IMG/VR virus record: IMGVR_UViG_3300024319_000003 | Span: 103,697 to 167,696 of that record | Strand: one strand, 5' to 3' | DNA from: a virus | DNA length: 64,000 bases | Shown here: in pieces, positions 55,377-61,526 of the stretch | How positions within the stretch are numbered: position 1 is the stretch's first letter | Layout: each line of letters begins with the position of its first letter | Notes under the pieces: model-generated | Told to the model about the DNA's origin: nothing | What the model saw: the letters and a program-made list of their open reading frames with translations, nothing else | Databases searched by the model: none | Program-made: the position numbers and the translations under genes

Positions 55377-55393
55377 ATTAAAAATCGTATATT
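55365..55393 (+). promoter_or_regulatory. Promoter, TTG-N20-TATATT, for folE
   Basis: TTG at 55365-55367 lies in the last codons of the phosphoribosyltransferase gene and TATATT at 55388-55393 follows after 20 bases with TCG before it. folE begins 47 bases further on. Confidence 0.65.
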
Positions 55394-55440
55394 GTATTAA
55401 TAAATGAGTCGTAGAACCTCAATAAAACAAATTAAATATT

Positions 55441-56154
55441 ATGCCTAAAAAATTTATAGACGGAACAGAATTAGTAAAAGCAGGATATGCAAATGGTATA
55501 TCAAGTCAATTAGCTGCAAAACAAGAATTAGAAGGACCTGAAGCAAGGTTAACTGAACATGAGAAAAAAGTAATTATAGAAAGAGCAGCAAATGCTTACG
55601 CAGACTTTTTAACTGCATTAGGATGTGATTATAAAGAAGATCCTAACTCATCAGATACTCCATTTAGAGTAGCTAAAGCATATGTTAATGACTTATGGGC
55701 CGGAAGGTATAACCCTCTAGATAGGATAACAGCATTCCCATCAGACGGATACGACGGAATCGTACAGGAGAGTAATATACCTGTAACCTCTATGTGTTCA
55801 CATCACCACCAAGCTATTAGCGGTACAGTTAGTATTGCTTATATAGCCTCTGAAGACGGTAAAGTAGTAGGGTTATCTAAGTTAAATAGAATAGTAGAAC
55901 AATTCGGTAGAAGAGGAGCTATCCAAGAACAATTAACTGTAGCTATTCATAATGCAGTAGATAAGATCTGTGAAGGTAATTTAGGAGTAGCAGTTCAAAT
56001 AAACGCAACTCATGCATGTGTATCATGTAGAGGAGTAAAACATAGAGGAGCTTCAATGCAAACAGCAAAATTAACAGGAGCATTTTTAAATGAAGATTCT
56101 GCAAAAGCAGAGTTTTATAAGAATATAGAATTAGCATCAATTTGTAAACATTAA
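55441..56154 (+). CDS. folE: GTP cyclohydrolase I (FolE)
   Basis: A 237-residue enzyme converting GTP to dihydroneopterin triphosphate, the first step of 7-deazaguanine synthesis (and of folate). Zinc ligands: C119 and H122 (SMCSHHHQAI) and C193 (HACVSCRGVKHRGAS). The substrate region GLSKLNRIVEQFGRR (residues 144-158) is complete, with SDTPFRVAKAY at 71-81. The N-terminal 40 residues are an extension. It has its own promoter. The MazG-like gene follows after 4 bases. Confidence 0.93.
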   Translation: MPKKFIDGTELVKAGYANGISSQLAAKQELEGPEARLTEHEKKVIIERAANAYADFLTALGCDYKEDPNSSDTPFRVAKAYVNDLWAGRYNPLDRITAFPSDGYDGIVQESNIPVTSMCSHHHQAISGTVSIAYIASEDGKVVGLSKLNRIVEQFGRRGAIQEQLTVAIHNAVDKICEGNLGVAVQINATHACVSCRGVKHRGASMQTAKLTGAFLNEDSAKAEFYKNIELASICKH

Positions 56155-56158
56155 TATT

Positions 56159-56686
56159 ATGGGAAAACAACTATCACTATTTAACGAAGATAATAACGAA
56201 GTATTTTATGCTCCTTCAGTACCATTTGTGGATGAAGTAGAAATATTCAATGATACTTTCGGTAAACCTAACAACTATGTACCTAATATACCTGAGAAAA
56301 AAGATTGGCAATTTGTATATGATTTCATCCTTGAAGAGCTTGAAGAATACAAAGCTGCCTGTGAAGCAGGTGATATTGTTGAGGTTCTTGATGCTTTATG
56401 TGACATTGCCTATGTTTCGTTGGGTAACGGAACTATGCTACATGGGCTTAAAGATAAAATATGGCCAGCGTATCAAGAAGTACAAGGGTCGAATATGTCA
56501 AAGGCTTGTTCAAGCGAAAAGGAAGCACAGAAAACAGTGGAAATTAGAGCAGTTGAGCAAAAGGAACCGTGTCACTACGAAAGGGTTGGTGCTTCTTATG
56601 TTGTCTATAGAACACGTGATAAAAAAGTAATGAAAAGCATAAATTACTATAGACCTAACTTAAAACAATTTTTCAATGAGCAATAA
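56159..56686 (+). CDS. MazG-like nucleotide pyrophosphohydrolase
   Basis: A 175-residue protein with the all-alpha NTP pyrophosphatase motif: FILEELEEYKAACEAGD (EExxE) followed by VEVLDALCDIAYVSLG (ExxD). Such enzymes cut nucleoside triphosphates to monophosphates. The C-terminal section (from about residue 120) is a separate, Lys/Tyr-rich part. Possible tasks are removing unwanted nucleotides or adjusting host (p)ppGpp and dNTP levels; neither is shown by sequence. It overlaps the next gene by 11 bases. Confidence 0.78.
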   Translation: MGKQLSLFNEDNNEVFYAPSVPFVDEVEIFNDTFGKPNNYVPNIPEKKDWQFVYDFILEELEEYKAACEAGDIVEVLDALCDIAYVSLGNGTMLHGLKDKIWPAYQEVQGSNMSKACSSEKEAQKTVEIRAVEQKEPCHYERVGASYVVYRTRDKKVMKSINYYRPNLKQFFNEQ

Positions 56687-56906
56687 AATTAATTTAGAAG
56701 ACCATAAAGTTTATATTGAAACACATAAAATGGAAATGGTACCTTTTTCAACAGCAGTTAAAGCAGTCCAAGAAGCATACGAAGATGATTCACAGGAACT
56801 ACTAGACGCTTTAGATATAGCAATAAGCAACTTATCAGTAGAGTTAACGAGTTTAAACCCAACACTAGAAGAATTAAATGATAAAAATAGCACACGAAAG
56901 TCCTAA
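56676..56906 (+). CDS. Small helical protein, 76 aa
   Basis: A 76-residue acidic helical protein (STAVKAVQEAYEDDSQELLDALDIAISNLSVELTSLNP). It starts inside the 3' end of the MazG-like gene and its 3' end overlaps the DpdA-like gene by 29 bases. No family recognised. The overlaps on both sides support translational coupling with the modification genes. Confidence 0.6.
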   Translation: MSNKINLEDHKVYIETHKMEMVPFSTAVKAVQEAYEDDSQELLDALDIAISNLSVELTSLNPTLEELNDKNSTRKS

Positions 56907-57675
56907 AAGTATTTTTAACGAAGTACAGAGGCACACAGATTACGATTACGCATTAGTTCATCTTTTTGAAGAAGATAAAGAGTATCTTGAACAATTTAAA
57001 ACTGCAATTAAAAACGGTCGAGAAGTAATATTAGATAACTCTATATTTGAACTAGAAGAAGCATTTGATGCTGAAAAGTTTGCATACTGGATCAACGAGC
57101 TAAGACCAACCTGGTATATAGTACCTGACGCATTAGAGGATACTAAGAAAACTATGAGTCAGATGGCAAGCTGGAATATGAATTACTCAAAATCAGTATA
57201 TGGTAAAAAGATAGGAGTAGTACAAGGTAAGACATACAAGCAGATAGTAGCATGTTACGAATATATGGATAAAATTGCTGATGTAGACATGATCGCAATA
57301 TCTTTTGACTATTCGTATTATACCCATTCTATAACTCATCCTAACAAGTACGTTAGTTGGATGCTAGGACGTATTAAGCTACTTGGAGATTTGGTAAGAG
57401 ATGGTATTATAAATGAAAATAAACCTCATCATCTATTAGGTTGCGGACTACCTCAAGAATTTGCATTCTATAAAAACTCAAATTACGATTGGATATATTC
57501 GTTAGATACATCAAATCCAGTAGTTCACGGTATTTTAAATATTAGATACGAAACAGACGGATTATGGGATAAACAAAGACAGAAGCTATTTGAATTAATT
57601 AACTATAAGGTAGAAGATAGTAATTTAATTTTAAATAATATTCAAAAATTTAAATGGTTTACTAATGGTAACTAA
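56878..57675 (+). CDS. dpdA: DNA 7-deazaguanine transglycosylase (DpdA-like, TGT superfamily)
   Basis: A 265-residue TIM-barrel-like protein related to queuine tRNA-guanine transglycosylases. TGT-like landmarks: D53 in EVILDNSIFE (candidate catalytic Asp), VPDALEDT at 82-89, KIGVVQGKTY at 111-120 (equivalent to the TGT GxVQGG loop), HLLGCGLPQE at 185-194, and YSLDTSNPV at 207-215. It lacks the C-terminal zinc motif of tRNA enzymes, as phage DpdA proteins do. It should exchange guanine in DNA for preQ0 or preQ1. It directly precedes the formyltransferase, overlapping by 11 bases. I favour the phage DpdA2-type subfamily, but that needs alignment. Confidence 0.8.
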   Translation: MIKIAHESPKSIFNEVQRHTDYDYALVHLFEEDKEYLEQFKTAIKNGREVILDNSIFELEEAFDAEKFAYWINELRPTWYIVPDALEDTKKTMSQMASWNMNYSKSVYGKKIGVVQGKTYKQIVACYEYMDKIADVDMIAISFDYSYYTHSITHPNKYVSWMLGRIKLLGDLVRDGIINENKPHHLLGCGLPQEFAFYKNSNYDWIYSLDTSNPVVHGILNIRYETDGLWDKQRQKLFELINYKVEDSNLILNNIQKFKWFTNGN

Positions 57676-58207
57676 GCCCTGGATAGTATTCTTTAGTCAA
57701 ACTGGTGGAGAAATAGCTGATTTAGCTAAGTCACTTGGTAAATGGCCTGATAGAATATATACTAACGAAAGACCTGAAAGTCTTAGAGAAATAGATCCTA
57801 GAATAGTGGAAAAAGGTTTTTTTACCCTACCTAATAAACCTACTTTAGAAGATTATGAAGAAGTATTAGTATATTTTCCGGAAGCAATAATTACATTACA
57901 CGGTTGGTTACGTATTATGCCGAAAGAAGTATGTGAAAGATTTTCCATCTTTAACGGACATCCAGGCCTAATAACTGAATACCCGGAACTTAAAGGTAAG
58001 GATCCACAGATTAGAGCATTTGAAGGTAAATACCCAGTTATGGGATGTGTTCTTCATAAAGTTGATGCAGGGGTAGATGAAGGTAAAATACTAGCAGAGG
58101 AAAGATTCAATGCTTTTAAGATTACAGAAGAAGAAATGTGGGGTATATTTAGAGATAGATCATTATATATGTGGTCTATATTTTTAAAGAAAATATTTGG
58201 TTTATAA
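57665..58207 (+). CDS. dpdN: Formyltransferase, predicted dPreQ1 formyltransferase (DpdN-like)
   Basis: A 180-residue protein of the PurN/formyl-transferase fold. The catalytic triad is readable: N97 and H99 (IFNGHPGLI), and D138 (VDAGVDEG), with H131 at the conserved spacing of seven. HGWLRIMPKEV and GCVLHKVDAGVD match the family. It would use 10-formyltetrahydrofolate to formylate an amine. In this cluster, with QueF producing an aminomethyl group and a DpdA-like transglycosylase next door, the expected target is preQ1 or dPreQ1, giving the formylaminomethyl base. From memory, DpdN is the name of the enzyme predicted for this step in phages. The overlap with dpdA supports joint function. 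Confidence 0.78.
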   Translation: MVTKPWIVFFSQTGGEIADLAKSLGKWPDRIYTNERPESLREIDPRIVEKGFFTLPNKPTLEDYEEVLVYFPEAIITLHGWLRIMPKEVCERFSIFNGHPGLITEYPELKGKDPQIRAFEGKYPVMGCVLHKVDAGVDEGKILAEERFNAFKITEEEMWGIFRDRSLYMWSIFLKKIFGL

Positions 58208-58225
58208 CATTTTTTTTCTTATATT
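58197..58225 (+). promoter_or_regulatory. Promoter, TTG-N20-TATATT, for the kinase gene
   Basis: TTG at 58197-58199, in the last codons of the formyltransferase gene, and TATATT at 58220-58225, 20 bases apart. The kinase ATG is 15 bases downstream. Confidence 0.62.
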
Positions 58226-58240
58226 AAATAAAAGGTTTTT

Positions 58241-58762
58241 ATGATAAAAAGAATAGCATTAGTAGGAGCAAGTAGTACAGGTAAGACTACTGTATATGAA
58301 TTATTAAAAAATAAATTACCTAAATATGAATTCGTAAACGAATCTACTAGAACTGTAGGTAGTTACGGATTTCCTATCAACGAGGAAGGTACTTGTGCTA
58401 CTCAGTTAGCTATTAGTAGTTTTCATTTAGAAGCTTTACTCCAACCTTATAACTTAGTACTAGATAGATGTTATATGGATGTTGTAGTTTATACTAAATT
58501 TATGAAAGGGGTAACTTCACATACGTACAGTTATATAGAAGATACTTGGAATAGGGTTAAAAATGAATATACTCATTATATTTACTTCCCTATTGAATTC
58601 GATTCAGTAGATGATGGAGTAAGGAGTATAAGTGAAGAGTGGAGAAAAGAAGTAGATGATGAATTTAAAGCAGTACTAGACGGAGTACGTCAACCTTACT
58701 TAACTATAACTGGTTCTCCTATGCAAAGAGTAGAACAAATAATGAAATTTATAAATGTATAA
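58241..58762 (+). CDS. P-loop nucleotide/nucleoside kinase-like protein
   Basis: A 173-residue protein with Walker A GASSTGKTT at residues 9-17, then EFVNESTRTVG (Arg/Glu lid-like motif) and VLDRCYMDVVVYTKF (DR-x motif). It resembles NadR-like and AAA_28 kinases that phosphorylate nucleosides or nucleotides. Possible jobs are dNMP phosphorylation or nicotinamide riboside phosphorylation; the substrate cannot be told from the motifs. It overlaps the next gene by 8 bases. Confidence 0.72.
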   Translation: MIKRIALVGASSTGKTTVYELLKNKLPKYEFVNESTRTVGSYGFPINEEGTCATQLAISSFHLEALLQPYNLVLDRCYMDVVVYTKFMKGVTSHTYSYIEDTWNRVKNEYTHYIYFPIEFDSVDDGVRSISEEWRKEVDDEFKAVLDGVRQPYLTITGSPMQRVEQIMKFINV

Positions 58763-59120
58763 ATACGGAGCTAAATTAATTAGAGTAGTCGACGGAGATA
58801 CCGCAGATGTAATGATCGATTTGGGTTTTGATACTTGGGTTAAAGCAAGGTTAAGATTTAAAGGGGTTGACACTTGGGAAAAGAGAACAAGAGATTTACA
58901 AGAAAAAGCTAAAGGCTTAGAAGCCTCAGCATTTACAAAAAAGTATCTAGAGATGAATGATGGTAATTTTATCATTCAGTCGTACGGGAAAGGTAAGTAC
59001 GGTAGGATATTAGCTGAAATTTTCATAAAAGGAGAAGAAACCTCTTTAAATAAACTACTAATCGAAAACGGCCACGCTTACATATACGAGGGTGGTAAAA
59101 AACAAACATTTAAAAATTAA
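58755..59120 (+). CDS. Staphylococcal nuclease-like protein
   Basis: A 121-residue SNase-fold protein. Catalytic residues fit: R34 and E42 (LRFKGVDTWE, spacing eight as in R35/E43) and R84 (GKYGRILAE, equivalent to R87). VVDGDTADV (residues 11-19) supplies the calcium-binding Asp residues. No signal peptide is seen, so it acts inside the cell or virion, perhaps in host DNA breakdown or recombination. It is coupled to the kinase gene. Confidence 0.85.
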   Translation: MYKYGAKLIRVVDGDTADVMIDLGFDTWVKARLRFKGVDTWEKRTRDLQEKAKGLEASAFTKKYLEMNDGNFIIQSYGKGKYGRILAEIFIKGEETSLNKLLIENGHAYIYEGGKKQTFKN

Positions 59121-59123
59121 ATT

Positions 59124-60035
59124 ATGGCAGACGTAAAAAATTATCAAGAAGTAGTAGAAATAGCATCAAAGCATTTAGGTAAAGTTGGTGGTGATGGGTA
59201 TAAAGACACCTACTCACCTGAACTACTGGTCAAAGTACCAAGGTATTTGAATAGAGAAGGATACGGGTTAACCGATAAAAGCTTCGTAGGAGTAGATACT
59301 TGGAACTGTTACGAAGTCTCAGCAATTACAACTAAAGGTCAACCTGTAGCAGGTATGCTAAAAATTGTATGCCCTTCAGACTCAGAATATCACGTAGAAT
59401 CTAAATCTATTAAACTGTATTTAAATTCTTTTAATATGACCAGACTAGGAGATTGTTCAGCAGATTGTATGGCTGTGATAGAAGCTAGGGTAAAAGAAGA
59501 TTTAGACAAATTACTGGAAACAAATACAACAGTAAGTTTTTATAGTGATTTAGAGGACGGAAAAGCACTATCTTTTGAAGGTTATACAGATTTAGGTGAG
59601 ATAGTAGATTTAGATCAAATAGACTTTACAGCTTTTCAATCTGATGCTTCTCAGCTACTTATAGAAGATACTTCAGATACTCCAAAAGAAATAAAATTAA
59701 GATCTAACTTATTAAGATCTAACTGTAGAGTAACGAATCAACCAGATTGGGGTGATGTATTTATTAGAATGAATGGTAAAAATTTACCAGCAGTAGATTC
59801 GTTAGCTAAGTATATTGTATCTCATAGAACGGTAAGTCATTTTCATGAAGAAATATGTGAAATGGTATTTAAGCATTTAATGGATGCGTATAAACCAGAC
59901 GATTTAATGGTATCATGTCTATACACTAGACGAGGTGGTTTAGATATTAACCCTATTAGAGCTACGCATTCAAGATTTATACCAGACTTTTTTACACACA
60001 CAGATTATAGAATTGAAAAAACCTTAAGACAGTAA
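59124..60035 (+). CDS. queF: NADPH-dependent 7-cyano-7-deazaguanine reductase (QueF)
   Basis: A 303-residue, E. coli-type (long) nitrile reductase that turns preQ0 into preQ1 (7-aminomethyl-7-deazaguanine). The QueF motif is SKSIKLYLNSFN (residues 93-104). The active-site Cys is C201 (LLRSNCRVTNQPDWGDV) with D208 seven residues later; H241 and E242 are in SHFHEEICE. LYTRRGGLDINPIR (267-280) is the strongly conserved C-terminal motif. It is three bases after the SNase-like gene. Its presence distinguishes this pathway from phages stopping at preQ0 and supplies the amine for formylation. Confidence 0.93.
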   Translation: MADVKNYQEVVEIASKHLGKVGGDGYKDTYSPELLVKVPRYLNREGYGLTDKSFVGVDTWNCYEVSAITTKGQPVAGMLKIVCPSDSEYHVESKSIKLYLNSFNMTRLGDCSADCMAVIEARVKEDLDKLLETNTTVSFYSDLEDGKALSFEGYTDLGEIVDLDQIDFTAFQSDASQLLIEDTSDTPKEIKLRSNLLRSNCRVTNQPDWGDVFIRMNGKNLPAVDSLAKYIVSHRTVSHFHEEICEMVFKHLMDAYKPDDLMVSCLYTRRGGLDINPIRATHSRFIPDFFTHTDYRIEKTLRQ

Positions 60036-60036
60036 T

Positions 60037-60297
60037 ATGGAAAATACAAAACTACAAGAAGAACTCGCTAGTTTAAAATTTAACGGAAAATCAGCACTAG
60101 ATGCAACATATTCACTTTTTGATTACCTAGGACAGAAAGCAGGTCCAGAATTAGGAAGGGATGTATATAAGACAGCATTAAGAGAGAAAGAACCAGTTGG
60201 AGTAAGAGATGTAAGCAATAGAGCTTACACAGGTAAGGTAATGCTATATAGAAAAGAATTCTTAAAAGAATATTTTGATGCAAAAAGAAATAGTTGA
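60037..60297 (+). CDS. Hypothetical protein, 86 aa
   Basis: An 86-residue protein starting 1 base after queF. It reads LQEELASLKFNGKSALDATY and VGVRDVSNRAYTGKVMLYRKE; helical, charged, unassigned. The 3' end overlaps the next gene by 20 bases. Confidence 0.58.
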   Translation: MENTKLQEELASLKFNGKSALDATYSLFDYLGQKAGPELGRDVYKTALREKEPVGVRDVSNRAYTGKVMLYRKEFLKEYFDAKRNS

Positions 60298-60535
60298 GAA
60301 TAACGAACTTATAGCAAAACGGGTACCACCTGGAGATAAATGGGAACTAGTCATTGATAAGGAAAACCTTATTGATGGCTTAGTACCTACCCTCACACAG
60401 TATATGCGTAAAACTAAATTTAAAGGTCACTATAGATTAGAACCTTTGAATGGCAAATTATTCGCTATAAAGACTGAAGAGGTTACTATAGAAGAACCGG
60501 AACCAGAAAAGTTTGATCTTTACGGAGAATATTAG
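60278..60535 (+). CDS. Hypothetical protein, 85 aa
   Basis: An ATG at 60278 is preferred over the TTG at 60275 immediately before it. The protein (QKEIVENNELIAKRVPPGDK...) has 85 residues and an acidic, proline-containing C-terminus (EEVTIEEPEPEKFDLYGEY). It overlaps the end of the previous gene by 20 bases, which fits the local pattern of coupled small genes. No family recognised. Confidence 0.58.
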   Translation: MQKEIVENNELIAKRVPPGDKWELVIDKENLIDGLVPTLTQYMRKTKFKGHYRLEPLNGKLFAIKTEEVTIEEPEPEKFDLYGEY

Positions 60536-60543
60536 GGAAAAAG

Positions 60544-60572
60544 TTGTTTCCTATTGTTTATTTTCTTATATT
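60544..60572 (+). promoter_or_regulatory. Promoter, TTG-N20-TATATT, for the 60606 gene
   Basis: AGTTGT with TTG at 60544-60546 and TATATT at 60567-60572, 20 bases apart. The next ATG is 33 bases downstream. Confidence 0.7.
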
Positions 60573-60605
60573 TAGATATATTAATAGTTTAAAACAATAA
60601 AGGTT

Positions 60606-60827
60606 ATGACAGTATTACAAAGTTTAGATAGATTAGAAATATCTTACATCAAGCACATGGAAAAGTACAATGGGTATAAAGATGCTGGTTATGTGTGGTG
60701 GGATAGAATTAAAGATTGCCAGAAATGGTGTAACAAAGAAAAGACTTACGTACCTATGAGCGATACTCAGACATTGATGATAATGAGAAAATGGGTAAAA
60801 AGAGAGAAATCTTTTAACATAATATAA
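60606..60827 (+). CDS. Hypothetical protein, 73 aa
   Basis: A 73-residue basic protein with several Trp/Tyr (YNGYKDAGYVWWDRIKDCQKW) and a Lys/Arg-rich C-terminus. No family recognised. It has its own promoter and leads a short operon toward the polymerase gene. Confidence 0.6.
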   Translation: MTVLQSLDRLEISYIKHMEKYNGYKDAGYVWWDRIKDCQKWCNKEKTYVPMSDTQTLMIMRKWVKREKSFNII

Positions 60828-60828
60828 T

Positions 60829-60969
60829 ATGAAACACCCAGGATACTCAAAAGCAAAAAATGAATATGCTCAAAGAACAGAGACCTCTTTATCATCTTCA
60901 GGAAAAAAAGCATTGAAAGCAGAATTAAAAAGGTTTAATGATAGGCTAAAAAAACTTATAAAGGAATGA
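60829..60969 (+). CDS. Small basic protein, 46 aa
   Basis: An ATG-started frame one base after the previous stop, 46 residues, reading KHPGYSKAKNEYAQRTETSL and ending RFNDRLKKLIKE. Very Lys/Arg-rich, so nucleic-acid contact is possible. Its stop overlaps the next ATG (GAATGA), which supports it as a real gene. Confidence 0.6.
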   Translation: MKHPGYSKAKNEYAQRTETSLSSSGKKALKAELKRFNDRLKKLIKE

Positions 60970-61511
60970 TACCAAAAAATTTCAAGTATTTAGATTCATT
61001 TGTACTCCCAAGAGAGGTAGAACAGAGCACAAGAGCTTTAACAGAACATATCACAGAAGCAAATAGGTATAAGTACTTTTTAAAATTAAAAGTCAGAAGA
61101 GATACAAAAGACCATGTCACTATGGTACCAGAAGACTTCCCAATGCAAAGGTTAATATACCTTATTGTGTATAAAGCACCTTCCGGAACCCAACAGTTCT
61201 TTAAAGTAGGATGCTCACAGAAATGCTATCAGAGAATAGGAAGAAACTATCTACAAGGATCTGGAGCAAATACAGGGTGGTTATCACCAGCAATGCATGA
61301 GTTCTTAAAAGAGTTTAAAGGAGAGTTTGAAATCTATGCTAGAGCATTTGATGAAAAAATTACTCAAATGGATGATGATATAGAAGTAGATTATACTCCA
61401 AGACTAGATACCATAGAAAAAATGTATCAAGATAAATTAAACATTAAAGACGGAAAGAAAGCTGTTCAAGAGTTTTTTACTCTGAATAATTTTTCGTATA
61501 TTATTAAATAA
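60966..61511 (+). CDS. Possible GIY-YIG-like nuclease family protein
   Basis: A 181-residue protein. The central part RLIYLIVYKAPSGTQQFFKVG followed by KCYQRIGRNYLQ (residues about 57-91) is reminiscent of GIY-YIG-related domains (T5orf172/MUG113 type: strand, turn, strand, then F/Y-K-V/I-G and an Arg a few residues later). A catalytic Glu is not clearly assigned. Alternative: an unrelated structural protein. It starts in a 4-base overlap with the preceding small gene. Confidence 0.45.
   Translation: MIPKNFKYLDSFVLPREVEQSTRALTEHITEANRYKYFLKLKVRRDTKDHVTMVPEDFPMQRLIYLIVYKAPSGTQQFFKVGCSQKCYQRIGRNYLQGSGANTGWLSPAMHEFLKEFKGEFEIYARAFDEKITQMDDDIEVDYTPRLDTIEKMYQDKLNIKDGKKAVQEFFTLNNFSYIIK
61474..61502 (+). 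promoter_or_regulatory. Weak promoter, TTT-N20-TATATT, for the polymerase gene
   Basis: TATATT at 61497-61502 with TCG before it fits the consensus. The -33 position reads TTT (61474-61476) instead of TTG. The ATG is 24 bases downstream. Confidence 0.45.
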
Positions 61512-61526
61512 ATAAAACGGTTATAT

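Noticed and set aside
58755-59120. SNase-like gene as a secreted nuclease
   Set aside because: The protein begins directly with the SNase fold and shows no signal peptide.
60275-60277. TTG start for the 60278 gene
   Set aside because: An ATG follows immediately and is the more likely start.
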